A stretch of 61,536 nucleotides of DNA from Olavius sp. associated proteobacterium Delta 1 (GCA_902749685.1 CACVKW010000889.1:1-61536); one strand, 5' to 3'. Positions 34,359 through 43,368 are shown, counted from the first letter of the stretch. Program-made: numbers and translations. Notes: generated by a model not told the origin, from the letters alone.

Positions 34359-35355
34359 AATTGAGACAGATCTGACTGGTGCGCCTCAGAGCAAAATGTT
34401 TATCAACGCGACCAGGGCCTTAATCGCCTATCGCGAGTCGGTTTTGATCCTGGTAATTTTGATATTCGGCCTTTGTATGTCTTTTGCTTCACCGGTTTTT
34501 CTGAGCTGGCGAAACATAGAGGCCATCTTGTTGGCGCTTTCAGTCGAGGCAACCATCGCCATCGGCATGGTGATACTGCTTATCTCAGGCGGTTTGGACC
34601 TGTCGGTCGGGTCGACCCTGGCATTTTCCGGTGTGGTTACCGGACTGTGCTTAAATGCGGGCGTTCCGGTCGTATTATCAATCTTTCTGGGGCTTTTGGC
34701 GGCGGCCGCGGTTGGAATGGTCAACGGGTTGCTGGTCTCCAAAATGAAGATCAACCCTTTTATTACCACTCTTGGAATGATGATCAGTATCCGGGGGCTG
34801 CTGCTGGTGATCGCCAAGGGCCGCGCCGTGCTGAATCTGCCGGAATCGTTTACGCTTGTCGGCCAGGGGCGGTTGTTTAATGTCCAGTACCCCATCTACA
34901 TTATGGTGACGCTGGTTATCGTTGGCGATATCTTGATGCGGAATTCCCGCTTTATGAGGCAAAATTATTACATCGGGGGCAATGAAAAAGCTGCACGTCT
35001 GTCAGGGATTAACGTCGATCTGGTCAAAATTTTCGATTATTGTATGGTTGCCGTCCTGGCAGGGATTGCCGGTTTATTGATCACCGCACGCTTTGGTTCG
35101 TCTTCGGTGACCGTGGGCAGTGGCCTGGAGTTGCGGGTCATAACCGCCGCCATCATCGGTGGCGCCAGTTTAAGCGGCGGTGAGGGATCAGTACTGGGCG
35201 CCTTTTTAGGAGCCCTTTTTATGGGGGTGCTGGCCAACTCGCTCAACCTGTTGGGAGTTGATGTTTACTGGCAAAGGCTGATAACCGGCCTGATCCTGAT
35301 CATAGCGGTTGTTTTTGACGTCATTAACGAACGCCGCAAAGAGCGGCACAAATAA
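34324..35355 (+). CDS. Ribose-type sugar ABC transporter permease, system 2
   Basis: RbsC-family permease, about 343 residues with eight to ten helices. Motifs: LLISGGLDLSVGSTLAFSGV, MKINPFITTLGMMISIRGLL, YYIGGNEKAARLSGINVDLV (coupling loop) and AAIIGGASLSGGEGSVLGAFLG. It overlaps the end of the ATPase gene; the start is uncertain (ATG 34324, 34330 or a later one), with translational coupling likely. The first 35 residues are polar and cytoplasmic. Confidence 0.9.
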   Translation: MSMRVNPENETKIETDLTGAPQSKMFINATRALIAYRESVLILVILIFGLCMSFASPVFLSWRNIEAILLALSVEATIAIGMVILLISGGLDLSVGSTLAFSGVVTGLCLNAGVPVVLSIFLGLLAAAAVGMVNGLLVSKMKINPFITTLGMMISIRGLLLVIAKGRAVLNLPESFTLVGQGRLFNVQYPIYIMVTLVIVGDILMRNSRFMRQNYYIGGNEKAARLSGINVDLVKIFDYCMVAVLAGIAGLLITARFGSSSVTVGSGLELRVITAAIIGGASLSGGEGSVLGAFLGALFMGVLANSLNLLGVDVYWQRLITGLILIIAVVFDVINERRKERHK

Positions 35356-35391
35356 AACTCTGATGGCTTAACTTCGGCTGAATTCCAAAAA

Positions 35392-35613
35392 CTATCCATC
35401 ATTATCGGTGGCGCGATCCCTAATTATTCCCTGACGCACAATATATTCCCATTGGTCAAGAAGCGTTTGCCGGTTTTCTCTTACCCAATCTTCGCCGTTT
35501 GATTCAACCAGTTCTCGGATTCGGATACAAAGCTTTTCCAACTCCTTATCGGAACCCGCAATGTCACTTTTGCCTAAAAGGTCGAATACCTTTTCCAGGG
35601 AGAGCTCTTTCAT
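35392..35613 (-). CDS. Small uncharacterised protein (73 aa)
   Basis: Minus-strand frame starting MKELSLEKVFDLLGKSDIAG with a usable ribosome site (GAGGTG). It is acidic and helical, with ELEKLCIRIRELVESNGEDW and QTLLDQWEYIVRQGIIRD. No domain is recognised. It is convergent with the system 2 permease and not obviously linked to sugar metabolism. Confidence 0.55.
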   Translation of the reverse strand: MKELSLEKVFDLLGKSDIAGSDKELEKLCIRIRELVESNGEDWVRENRQTLLDQWEYIVRQGIIRDRATDNDG

Positions 35614-35731
35614 GGGCACCTCGGCTTTCACTCAATCAGGGTTAACCATCATCCCAATTTTGGCCGGCCGATTTACATTTCTCGGCCGACCGGTTTCCGC
35701 CGGTTCGATCAAAAACGTGCAGAATATAAAA

Positions 35732-35759
35732 CCCTGTTTTTCTTTAAGGAAAAACAGGG
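35732..35759. terminator. Perfect 11-bp stem-loop, CCCTGTTTTTC/GAAAAACAGGG
   Basis: The arms 35732-35742 and 35749-35759 enclose TTTAAG. On the minus strand it is followed by TTTTAT, which makes a rho-independent terminator for leftward transcription plausible; it would shield the 73-aa gene from upstream read-through. Confidence 0.6.
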
Positions 35760-36011
35760 CTTAGCAAAAGTTAACCATTGCATCTCTCATGTAGCAGGCA
35801 TCGTATTGAATTTTAATATAAAACAGATAGCACAACCCCTTTTTACAAGTCAAGACGCAAGCTTGATAGAATGCTGATTAGTTTATTATTTGACTGGTTG
35901 ATTGGCTGGTTAGTGGTTGGGATTATTACTGGATCAAATGGCACAAGCCGCTATATGGCAGATCAACCGGATACACGACAGAAATTCAGGTTACTCGGGA
36001 AAATAAAACCG

Positions 36012-36112
36012 CTAATTACTCCGCCCTGAAGCATAAAAGACCCGGTGTCGCTAAATCCTATTTGACCTTTGAAATCTGACGAAAATATTTTGATGTCGCC
36101 CCGGGGGGATTT
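36012..36112 (+). repeat. About 100-bp CCGCCCTGAA element, long copy 1
   Basis: It aligns with 48718-48820 along its length: TCCGCCCTGAA, then a CCGGTGT block, TTTGA-CTTTGAA and CTGACGAAAATATTTTGATG. The Watson strand of both copies points the same way. Shorter relatives occur elsewhere in the window. Confidence 0.75.
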
Positions 36113-36219
36113 ATTGTTGACAATATTATCCGCTTCCGTTATCCGGTCATAGAACGACTCGTCCTGTGCTGGTGGGAATTGTATACCGCTTAAGAGTAGA
36201 TAATGTCGGAGAAATAACG

Positions 36220-37077
36220 ATGATTGAAAAGATACCTTTTGGAAAAACGGGACATAAGAGTTCCAGGACCATCTTCGGTTCGGTGAGCCTGGGTGGGGTC
36301 ACTCAATCGGAGGCCGACCGGGCACTGGATCTTTTGTGGGAATTCGGAGTCAACCATATTGATACCGCACCTAAATACGGCGAAGCCGAACTGCGCCTGG
36401 GATCTTGGATGAAGAAATATAGAAATCAGTTCTTCCTGGCCACAAAGACGAATGAAAGAACGTATCAGGATGCAAAGGACCAGTTTTATCAATCGCTGGA
36501 CAGGCTCCAGGTGGACAGCGTTGATCTGCTTCAGTTTCACAACCTGACGGATGTCGTCGAGCGCGAAATCATTATGGGACCGGGCGGGGCATTGGAATTT
36601 TTGATCGAAGCCAGAGAAAAGGGATTAACCAGATATATCGGCATCACCGGCCACGGTCTTGATACCCCGCGGTTTCATATGCAGACCCTGGAACGGTTCG
36701 CCTTTGACAGTGTACTGCTGCCTTGCAATTACTTGCTCATGCAGGACGCGAATTACACTGCGGAATTTGAAAAACTCCTTGCTTCCTGCCGCGAGCATCA
36801 AATCGCGGTGCAGACAATCAAATCCATCGCCAGGGGTTACTGGGGAGATAAGAAATGGAGTCACAGTACCTGGTATGAGCCGCTAACCAATGAAAAGGCC
36901 ATTACCAAATGTGTTCATTGGGTATTGAGCATACCAGATATATTTCTGAACACAGTTGGAGATTTGCAGGAACTGCCCAAGGTTTTAAAAGCTGCAACCA
37001 GTTTTGAGCAACGCCCCTCTGATGAAAAAATGAGTAAACTGGTTGAAGAGAGGCAAATGCAAATGCTTTTTAATTAA
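36220..37077 (+). CDS. Aldo/keto reductase
   Basis: A 285-residue AKR-type TIM barrel. Catalytic elements: Asp and Tyr in NHIDTAPKYGEAE (about residues 47-59), Lys in FLATKTNE (about 72) and His in LLQFHNLTD. The C-terminal part (VQTIKSIARGYWG) fits the ferredoxin-less AKR subgroup found with sugar importers. Probably oxidises or reduces the imported sugar or polyol with NAD(P)H. ATG 36220 (MIEKIPFGKTG) is chosen because the family begins there; the extra codons upstream have no homology. It is convergent with the LacI gene, 12 bp apart. Confidence 0.88.
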   Translation: MIEKIPFGKTGHKSSRTIFGSVSLGGVTQSEADRALDLLWEFGVNHIDTAPKYGEAELRLGSWMKKYRNQFFLATKTNERTYQDAKDQFYQSLDRLQVDSVDLLQFHNLTDVVEREIIMGPGGALEFLIEAREKGLTRYIGITGHGLDTPRFHMQTLERFAFDSVLLPCNYLLMQDANYTAEFEKLLASCREHQIAVQTIKSIARGYWGDKKWSHSTWYEPLTNEKAITKCVHWVLSIPDIFLNTVGDLQELPKVLKAATSFEQRPSDEKMSKLVEERQMQMLFN

Positions 37078-37089
37078 TTTCTGATCTCT

Positions 37090-38121
37090 TTAACCTTTTT
37101 TCGCTTCCAAATTTTTAACACTTTTCCTTTCAATGAGCTCACCGCCGATAGTCACTTTCGTACTGGGCAAGGACCCGTCCTTGGCGATTCTTTCAATTAT
37201 CAACCGCATGGCATAGCGACCAATCCGTTTATTCGAAACTTTCATGGTCGTCAAGGGTGGATCCATGTGGGTGCTCATAGGCAGATCATCGAATCCTATA
37301 ATGGAAACATCATCGGGTACTTTAACCCCTCTTTCCTTCAAGGCCTTGATACAGCCGTAAGCCGTTATGTCATTTACCACGAAAAAGGCAGTTGGAAGCC
37401 GATTACTCTTTCTCAATTGCTCGAGCATATCATGATAAGCCCCATCAAAGGTCGAATCGACAGTAAAGATAGATTTCTCATTATACGGTATATTAAAGTG
37501 TTCCAGGGCTCTATTAAAACCGATATCCCGCATTTCGAAATTTTTTACCTCGACACTGCTTCTGGCCATGCCGATGTGCTTGTGCCCTTTGGTATGAAGA
37601 AATTTTATAATCTGGAAGACTTCTTCAATATTACTCATATTGACAAAATCGGCCTTCTCAAAATCAAAATAGGTATCCATAAATACGATCGGAGCATCTG
37701 CATTCGCCAAAACAGCGATGTCATCAGAATTCAGCTCGGTTCCGAGCACGATATAACCGTCAATTGACAAATCGTTAAACAATTCGAAAATAGTTGTCAC
37801 ATCGTTTGTTTTAAATGTACTGACCTCAAGATGGTAACCGTTTTTTCGAGCTTCACTTTCCATACCTTCAATATAGGCTGAAATGAACACGTCATGATCG
37901 CGATTCAATGTGTGCCCGTGTTTTACGATTCTTACAAAACGAATAGCACCTTTCTTGAATTTGCTTAGTGGATAGCGGTCCCGTGAACTTTCGGATAATG
38001 ATTTGGCAATGTCCAATATTTTGTGCCGGGTTGCATCACTGATACCGGGTTTATTATTAAACGCCAGCGATACGGTCGCAACGGAGACATTGGCTATTTC
38101 GGCAATTTCTTTATATTTCAC
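37090..38121 (-). CDS. LacI-family transcriptional regulator
   Basis: A 343-residue LacI/GalR repressor. Its helix-turn-helix lies right at the N-terminus (KYKEIAEIANVSVATVSLAFN, about residues 2-22, with the hinge NNKPGISDATRHKILDIAKSL). The sugar-binding C-terminal domain includes DGYIVLGTEL, DAPIVFMDTYFD, GHKHIGMAR and VSIIGFDDLPMSTHMDPPL. It is divergent from the system 3 importer operon across 638 bp, so it most likely controls that operon and itself. GTG 38121 is the likely start. Confidence 0.92.
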   Translation of the reverse strand: MKYKEIAEIANVSVATVSLAFNNKPGISDATRHKILDIAKSLSESSRDRYPLSKFKKGAIRFVRIVKHGHTLNRDHDVFISAYIEGMESEARKNGYHLEVSTFKTNDVTTIFELFNDLSIDGYIVLGTELNSDDIAVLANADAPIVFMDTYFDFEKADFVNMSNIEEVFQIIKFLHTKGHKHIGMARSSVEVKNFEMRDIGFNRALEHFNIPYNEKSIFTVDSTFDGAYHDMLEQLRKSNRLPTAFFVVNDITAYGCIKALKERGVKVPDDVSIIGFDDLPMSTHMDPPLTTMKVSNKRIGRYAMRLIIERIAKDGSLPSTKVTIGGELIERKSVKNLEAKKG

Positions 38122-38400
38122 AATATACTACCAACCTTTCTATGCAGCCAATTTGTTTGTCAAGCTCAAATAAAATTTTATTTAAATTTATAGAATGATT
38201 CATTTATATCGACATTTTAATATATTACAGAGTATTAGGCAGAAGAAATAAAATCTGATTTGCATATTGCTCTTAAATATTAATTAAAACCCGTTTAAAT
38301 TAATTTAACTAATTTTAAATAATTTTATTTTTTAATAAATCACTAAAAATTATTTGTCAACACCAAAATGGGCTCCCTAACTATATTGAATTTATTGAAA

Positions 38401-38417
38401 TTTAACGATCGATTAAA
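38401..38417. promoter_or_regulatory. Candidate LacI-family operator
   Basis: TTTAA-CGATCGA-TTAAA has perfect 5-bp arms around a core that contains the palindrome CGATCG. LacI-family operators are short palindromes with a central CG, which fits. It lies between the LacI gene and its presumed target. Predicted from symmetry only. Confidence 0.35.
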
Positions 38418-38638
38418 ACTAAAAAATTAGCAGCTTAAGCATAAATAAAATATATGTGGATAATCACAATATTATTCCGGAGGATATCTTTGAAATAAAA
38501 GACCTAGTTGTTGTATTCTAAAGTTAAAAGATTTTAACAATAATAAATCTTGTGAAAAACAATCAATTACTATTTTTGATTTTATTTAATGTGAGTTAAA
38601 AATTTTTAAAACTGTTTTAGACAATTGCCTTTTTTTCT

Positions 38639-38668
38639 TGACAAATAGGATTCACAAGCTAAAAATGA
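38639..38668 (+). promoter_or_regulatory. Candidate sigma-70 promoter for the system 3 operon
   Basis: TTGACA (38639-38644) is an exact -35 consensus, followed after 16 bp by TAAAAA, a weak -10. It points toward the binding-protein gene that starts 92 bp beyond. The -10 is poor, so another site may be used. Confidence 0.35.
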
Positions 38669-38759
38669 TTTAATTTGTTTGTCGGGCTCCCATCGGTTAA
38701 AGGGGAGCAATGGTTGGTGGAGTAAAATTTTCAATAATCATGTCGAAAGGAGGAGGAAA

Positions 38760-39779
38760 ATGAAAAAGTTTTTTGTCTTAGCGCTTGTTTTGTCGTTGAC
38801 AGCCGGATTGGCAGTTACTGCCGGTGCCAAAGATAAGTTTGAGATAGTTATGGTCGTCAAGCTTGAAGGCGTCGCCTGGTTTGACAACATGCGACTTGGT
38901 ATCCAACAGTTTGACAAAGAATTCCCGGATGTCAAAGCTTATCAAATCGGTGCCGACACCGCAGATCCGGCGGCCCAGGTCGCTCTGGTCGAAGATCTGA
39001 TTGCCAAAGGCGTCGATGCCATTCTTGTCGTGCCGAACGACCCTGAATCCCTGGTGCCGGCCTTTAAAAAGGCCAACAAAGCCGGAATCCTCACCTTCAC
39101 CCATGAAGCTTCCAATCAAAAGCAGGTCAGTTTTGATATTGAAGCATTTGACAACATCGCTTACGGCCGCCACATGATGGACGTGATGGCCGATTATATC
39201 GGAAAAGCCGGCAAATGGCAGCCTTTCGTGGGACATCTTACCTCTACCACTCATAATGAATGGGTAGACGGTGAAGAAATGCAGGCCAAAGATAAGTACC
39301 CGAATATAATGCGAGCCACCGACAGAATCGAAGAAAAGGAAAACCAGCAGGTTGCTTACGAAAAATCACTGGAGCTGCTCAAAACATATCCGGATCTGAA
39401 AGCTATCATGGGCAGCGCTATGAGCACTGTTCCCGGTGCCGCCCAGGCGATTGAAGAAAAAGGAAAAATCGGAAAAGTTGCCGCCTTCGGCACATGTCTG
39501 CCGTCAGTCGCAGGTGATTATCTGGAAAGCGGTGCAGCGAAATCCATTCATTTCTGGGTGCCGGCCGATGCCGGCTACGCCACAGCCATGGTTGCCTATA
39601 AACTGCTCAAAGGCGAAAAGGTAACAGACGGAACCAATCTGGGCCGACCCGGTTACGAGAAGATTATCATCAAGAAGAACAAAGACGGGGTACCGGTAAT
39701 TTACGGGCAGGCCTGGATGGATGTTACCAAAGAAAATTTGAAAGAATGGAAAAAACCGAACGGCGACTATAAACTATAG
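38760..39779 (+). CDS. Sugar ABC transporter substrate-binding protein, system 3 (LsrB/autoinducer-2-binding-like)
   Basis: A 339-residue Peripla_BP_4 protein with signal peptide MKKFFVLALVLSLTAGLAVTAG. The ligand domain resembles LsrB/RhaS-type proteins: KLEGVAWFDNMRLGIQQFDK, AAQVALVEDLIAKGVDAILV, PNDPESLVPAFKKANKAGI and a late GLPGYEK-like LGRPGYEKIIIKKN. LsrB-like proteins bind furanosyl tetrols, rhamnose or erythritol-type polyols. With DhaK/DhaL downstream, a polyol or ketose ligand is the likely cargo. ATG 38760 has AGGAGGA immediately upstream; the longer frame from 38679 is discarded. Confidence 0.88.
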   Translation: MKKFFVLALVLSLTAGLAVTAGAKDKFEIVMVVKLEGVAWFDNMRLGIQQFDKEFPDVKAYQIGADTADPAAQVALVEDLIAKGVDAILVVPNDPESLVPAFKKANKAGILTFTHEASNQKQVSFDIEAFDNIAYGRHMMDVMADYIGKAGKWQPFVGHLTSTTHNEWVDGEEMQAKDKYPNIMRATDRIEEKENQQVAYEKSLELLKTYPDLKAIMGSAMSTVPGAAQAIEEKGKIGKVAAFGTCLPSVAGDYLESGAAKSIHFWVPADAGYATAMVAYKLLKGEKVTDGTNLGRPGYEKIIIKKNKDGVPVIYGQAWMDVTKENLKEWKKPNGDYKL

Positions 39780-39785
39780 TGCTAT

Positions 39786-39820
39786 AAAGTTGATTGGAGA
39801 GTTTCTCTCCAATCAACTTT
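39786..39820 (+). terminator. Perfect 16-bp stem-loop after the system 3 binding-protein gene
   Basis: AAAGTTGATTGGAGAG (39786-39801) pairs fully with CTCTCCAATCAACTTT (39805-39820) around TTT. It lies seven bases after the stop codon and lacks a long U-run. The likely effect is partial termination or mRNA stabilisation that keeps the binding protein in excess over DhaK and the rest. Confidence 0.85.
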
Positions 39821-39959
39821 CCAACATTGTTTCCATTTTCTTGTAGTTATTTTCCAAAAAAAATTCAATTTGCAATCTTCATTTTTCAATTCTCCGCCTC
39901 AGGCGGATCCAGGGTGGAGTAATTAGTATCTTCATTTATTATGGAGACTGGAGAGGATA

Positions 39960-40979
39960 ATGAACATGAAAAAATTCATGAATAAACCCGAGAATTTTGT
40001 CGACGATATGATCGAGGGCATCATCGCCGCGCACCCGGATCAGCTTAAATTTGTTGAAAATGATCTTCGCTGTATTGTCAAATCCGGCAACAAAAAAGAC
40101 GGAAAAGTTGGACTGGCAACCGGCGGAGGATCTGGCCATTTGCCTTTATTCCTGGGCTATGTCGGCGAAGGTATGCTGGATGGTTGTTCGGTCGGCGGTG
40201 TATTTCAATCCCCCAGTGCAGATCAGATGCTTAACGTTACCAAGGCCATCGACGCTGGTGCCGGCGTTCTGTATATATACGGAAATTACGGTGGCGATAT
40301 ATTAAATTTCGATATGGCCGCGGAGATGGCCGAAATGGAAGACATAAAGGTTATGTCGCTCGTTGGGGCGGATGATGTTGCCTCAGCATCCAAAGGTGAG
40401 AAACATAAACGCCGCGGTGTAGCCGGCATTTTTTTTGTCTACAAAATCGCCGGTGCCAAAGCAGATGAACTGGCCCCGATCGAAGAAGTAAAACGGGTTG
40501 CTGAAAAAGCAGCCGCCAGCGTGCGGACCATGGGTGTTGCCCTGACTCCGTGCATCGTACCCGAAGTCGGAAAACCCGGATTCAGTATCGGTGATGACGA
40601 AATGGAAATCGGGATGGGGATTCACGGTGAGCCGGGAATCCACCGCGGTAAATTACAGCCTGCCGATGACGTCGTCGACACGATGATGACGGCCATTCTG
40701 GAGGATCTTCCTTTCCAGAAGGAGGACGAGGTCGCTGTTCTCATCAACGGTCTTGGTGCCACTCCCAAAGAGGAGATGTATATTGTCTACCGCCGGATAA
40801 ACCAGATTTTGAAAGAAAACGGCATTTCGGCCTTTCATGTGTATGTTGGTGAATTTGCCACTTCCATGGAGATGGCCGGATTTTCGATATCATTGCTTAA
40901 TCTTGATGATGAGCTGAAAAAACTGCTGGCCAGGCCGGCGCGGTCACCCTTTTTTGAGCAGGTTCAGCTGGACGTGTGA
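39960..40979 (+). CDS. dhaK: Dihydroxyacetone kinase subunit DhaK
   Basis: A 339-residue DhaK. GLATGGGSGHLPLFLGYVG (about residues 49-67), GGVFQSPSADQML, YIYGNYGGDILNFDMA and the substrate-anchoring MGIHGEPGIH (His222, which forms the hemiaminal with the substrate carbonyl) are all intact. DhaK binds a ketose such as dihydroxyacetone or an erythrulose-type sugar, and DhaL supplies phosphate. It sits inside an importer operon, so it probably phosphorylates the imported sugar. No DhaM PTS subunit is present, which suggests ATP as donor. Confidence 0.93.
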   Translation: MNMKKFMNKPENFVDDMIEGIIAAHPDQLKFVENDLRCIVKSGNKKDGKVGLATGGGSGHLPLFLGYVGEGMLDGCSVGGVFQSPSADQMLNVTKAIDAGAGVLYIYGNYGGDILNFDMAAEMAEMEDIKVMSLVGADDVASASKGEKHKRRGVAGIFFVYKIAGAKADELAPIEEVKRVAEKAAASVRTMGVALTPCIVPEVGKPGFSIGDDEMEIGMGIHGEPGIHRGKLQPADDVVDTMMTAILEDLPFQKEDEVAVLINGLGATPKEEMYIVYRRINQILKENGISAFHVYVGEFATSMEMAGFSISLLNLDDELKKLLARPARSPFFEQVQLDV

Positions 40980-40997
40980 AATCCATGCGGTCCGGAA

Positions 40998-41163
40998 GTG
41001 AAAATTGTAAATTGAATATTTGTGTCCCGCCTTGGCGGAATTCGATCCTTCATTTCTAAAATCGAATCTGCCGGAGGCGGACCTTAAATATTCAATATTC
41101 AATCGAAAATATTCAATTTTTACAAGGCGGAGCTACAATATGTCGAAGATCCGCCTTCGGAGG
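40998..41163 (+). repeat. Expanded copy of the AATTGAATATT element plus CGCC-rich palindromes
   Basis: It begins GAAAATTGTAAATTGAATATTTG and reaches ATTCAATATTCAATCG at about 41090-41105, like the copies at 5717 and 57559, but contains an inserted GCCTTGGCGGAATTCGATCC block and two CCGCCTxxGGCGG hairpins (GAATCTGCCGGAGGCGGACC and GATCCGCCTTCGGAGG). It occupies the gap between dhaK and dhaL. Confidence 0.65.
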
Positions 41164-41212
41164 ACATAAAAATAACATCAAAGGGCCTAAGGGGTCCGGG
41201 AGATGAATTACC

Positions 41213-41830
41213 ATGGGAGCGCTTGGTAAAGACGAAGCAATTAAAATTCTTCAAAACCTCAAGCAGCTTTTCAATGACAATAAGGATTTTCTCGTTGAAC
41301 TGGACGGCAGGATGGGAGACGGTGATCTGGGCCTTACCATGTCCAAAGCATTCACAGCCGCCGCTGATGAGCTGTCCGATACGGAAGAGTCCGATATCGG
41401 CAAAATTTTTATGAAGGCCGGCATGATAATGGCCAAGGCCGCCCCTTCTACAATGGGTACCCTCATGGCAACCGGGTTTATGAGGGGGGGGAAAGCGGTT
41501 ATGGGAAAAAGCGAGATTTCCGGTCCCGATCTGGCCGATTATTTCCAGGCTTTTGTGGGCGGTATAATGGAGAGAGGAAAAGCCAAGCCGGGAGATAAGA
41601 CGATCATTGACGCCTTGAAGCCGGTAGCCGACACGCTGAGTGATCTTAGTGCAGAAGACATTGCAACGGCTTTACAGAAAGCGCTTCAGGCCGCGGAACA
41701 AGGCCTCGAGTCAACCAAGGATATGATCGCCCAGCACGGCCGAATCGCATATTACAAAGAACAGTCCAAAGGTCATGAAGATCCGGGGGCAACCGCGGGT
41801 GTGATCTTGATTAAAGGATTTATCCTGTAA
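41213..41830 (+). CDS. dhaL: Dihydroxyacetone kinase subunit DhaL
   Basis: A 205-residue DhaL-type nucleotide-binding helical barrel. The Mg/nucleotide Asp cluster ELDGRMGDGDLGLTM (about residues 27-41), APSTMGTLMATGFMRGGKAV and KPGDKTIIDALKPVAD (about 124-139) match the family. It donates phosphate from ADP/ATP to the sugar on DhaK. A 230-bp repeat-filled gap separates the two kinase subunits. It is followed 10 bp later by the importer ATPase. Confidence 0.93.
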   Translation: MGALGKDEAIKILQNLKQLFNDNKDFLVELDGRMGDGDLGLTMSKAFTAAADELSDTEESDIGKIFMKAGMIMAKAAPSTMGTLMATGFMRGGKAVMGKSEISGPDLADYFQAFVGGIMERGKAKPGDKTIIDALKPVADTLSDLSAEDIATALQKALQAAEQGLESTKDMIAQHGRIAYYKEQSKGHEDPGATAGVILIKGFIL

Positions 41831-41846
41831 CTTTTGGGAGGTGCCT

Positions 41847-43349
41847 TTGACAGCATTCCTGGAAGCAGCAAACATCAGCAAAGCATTTGACGGTGTTCAG
41901 GCTCTGGATAAAGTAAGTGTTTCTATTGATGCCGGAGAAATACACTGTCTCGTGGGAGAAAACGGATCCGGTAAGTCTACTCTGATTAAAATAATCGGAG
42001 GTGTTTTAAAGCCCAATACCGGCCAATTAAGGATCAACGGCGAAATATTCTCCCCCGCTCGTGCCATTGACTCCATACGGCAGGGAATTCAGACAATTTA
42101 TCAGGACCTGTCGTTGTTCCCGAACTTATCGGTTGCCGAAAATATTTCCTTAAATCAGCTGATCGAGAGAGGTAACCGGTTTGTCAGTAAAAAAAATGTA
42201 ATTAGGACTGCCGAGAAAGCTCTAAAGGAAATTGGGGAAGAATTAGATCTTTCAGAAAAAGTTGAAAACCTCTCCATGTCGAAAAGACAGATCGTAGCGA
42301 TTTCACGCGCCCTCACCCAGAATGCCCGCCTGATCATTATGGATGAACCGACTTCCGCCATAACCAAAGCCGAGGTTGATCACTTGTTCTCTGTTATTAT
42401 GCGTTTGCAGCAAAAAGGGATTGCGACCCTCTTTGTAAGCCATAAACTAGGAGAAATATTTGAAATTGCAGAGAATGTTACCATCATCCGCGACGGCAGC
42501 AAAGTTGGAGACTACCCGGCCGGAGAACTGGATAGCGATAGGCTGACCTACTTAATGACCGGTCTTAAGATCGAATCCACTGTGTATGAACGCGATCAGC
42601 AGAAGGTTGCTGCTGATAAATTACTCGACATAAGGAACCTCAGCCGCAGTGGTCACTATGAAAACGTTAACTTTTCAGTCCGTCGCGGTGATATCCTGGG
42701 AGTAACCGGTTTGATCGGTTCCGGGAGAACTGAATTGGCCCTGTCGCTGTTCGGTTTGAACAAACCGGATTCAGGTGAAATTATTCTGGACGGGAAACCG
42801 GTTTCGATCAATTCGGCTGATGAAGCGATGAAGCTGGGTATCGGATATCTGCCTGAAGATCGACTGCTCCAGGGCCTATATGTTGAGAAACCTATCGGAT
42901 CCAACATTGTGGTCACCATTGTAGAAAAACTGTTGAACCGGTTCAGGCTGATTTCCAATAAAAAATGGAAAAACGTGGAATCCAGATGGATCGACAACCT
43001 TAAGATAAAAACTCCATCTGCAGCCATGCCGGCCAGCAGCCTATCCGGCGGAAACCAGCAACGGGTTGTGCTGGCCAAATGGCTGGCGACAAACCTCAAA
43101 TTATTTATTTTGGATGGTCCTACAATCGGGATCGATATTGCCTCAAAAAATAATATCCATGAGATTATCCGCGAATTCGCGCGCGAGGGCGTGGGAATTG
43201 TAATGATCTCGGACGAAATTCCGGAAGTACGCCAACAATGCAATCGCATTCTGGTCATGCGCGAAGGAAGGATTGTGGCTGAAATTGAAGATGTCCCCAA
43301 TACTTCCGAAAGCTATATTTTCGAACAATGCAGTCAAAAAGAATCATAA
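41847..43349 (+). CDS. Ribose-type sugar ABC transporter ATP-binding protein, system 3
   Basis: A 500-residue double ATPase. N-half: Walker A GENGSGKSTLIKIIGG, signature LSMSKRQIVAISRAL, Walker B LIIMDEPTSAITKAE. C-half: GLIGSGRTELALSLFG, LSGGNQQRVVLAKWL and LFILDGPTIGIDIASKN, where the catalytic Glu of Walker B is replaced by Gly (DGP instead of DEP). The substitution suggests only the N-terminal site hydrolyses ATP. TTG 41847 is preferred to GTG 41841 because GGGAGG (41836-41841) is correctly placed for it. Confidence 0.88.
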   Translation: MTAFLEAANISKAFDGVQALDKVSVSIDAGEIHCLVGENGSGKSTLIKIIGGVLKPNTGQLRINGEIFSPARAIDSIRQGIQTIYQDLSLFPNLSVAENISLNQLIERGNRFVSKKNVIRTAEKALKEIGEELDLSEKVENLSMSKRQIVAISRALTQNARLIIMDEPTSAITKAEVDHLFSVIMRLQQKGIATLFVSHKLGEIFEIAENVTIIRDGSKVGDYPAGELDSDRLTYLMTGLKIESTVYERDQQKVAADKLLDIRNLSRSGHYENVNFSVRRGDILGVTGLIGSGRTELALSLFGLNKPDSGEIILDGKPVSINSADEAMKLGIGYLPEDRLLQGLYVEKPIGSNIVVTIVEKLLNRFRLISNKKWKNVESRWIDNLKIKTPSAAMPASSLSGGNQQRVVLAKWLATNLKLFILDGPTIGIDIASKNNIHEIIREFAREGVGIVMISDEIPEVRQQCNRILVMREGRIVAEIEDVPNTSESYIFEQCSQKES

Positions 43350-43368
43350 CCCGAATCAGGTGAGGTTG

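Larger units (their letters stand above)
35614..36219. other. Repeat-bearing intergenic region before the aldo/keto reductase gene
   Basis: No gene is recognised in these 600 bp. It holds a perfect hairpin at 35732-35759 and a near-full-length copy (36012-36112) of the CCGCCCTGAA element, whose partner is at 48718-48820. A CGGCCG-type inverted pair near 35660-35690 could be part of the minus-strand gene's promoter region. Confidence 0.5.
38122..38759. promoter_or_regulatory. AT-rich divergent regulatory region between LacI gene and system 3 operon
   Basis: A 638-bp gap, much richer in A+T than its surroundings, with many TTAA/AATT blocks and no coding frame. It must contain both divergent promoters. 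A near-palindrome TTTAACGATCGATTAAA lies at 38401-38417 and a TTGACA-type -35 box at 38639. The length is unusual for a simple LacI system and may hold further regulatory sites. Confidence 0.6.

Noticed and set aside
38679..38759. A longer N-terminus (from 38679) for the system 3 binding protein
   Set aside because: It would put about 27 polar residues before a normal signal peptide, while ATG 38760 has a strong AGGAGGA site just upstream.
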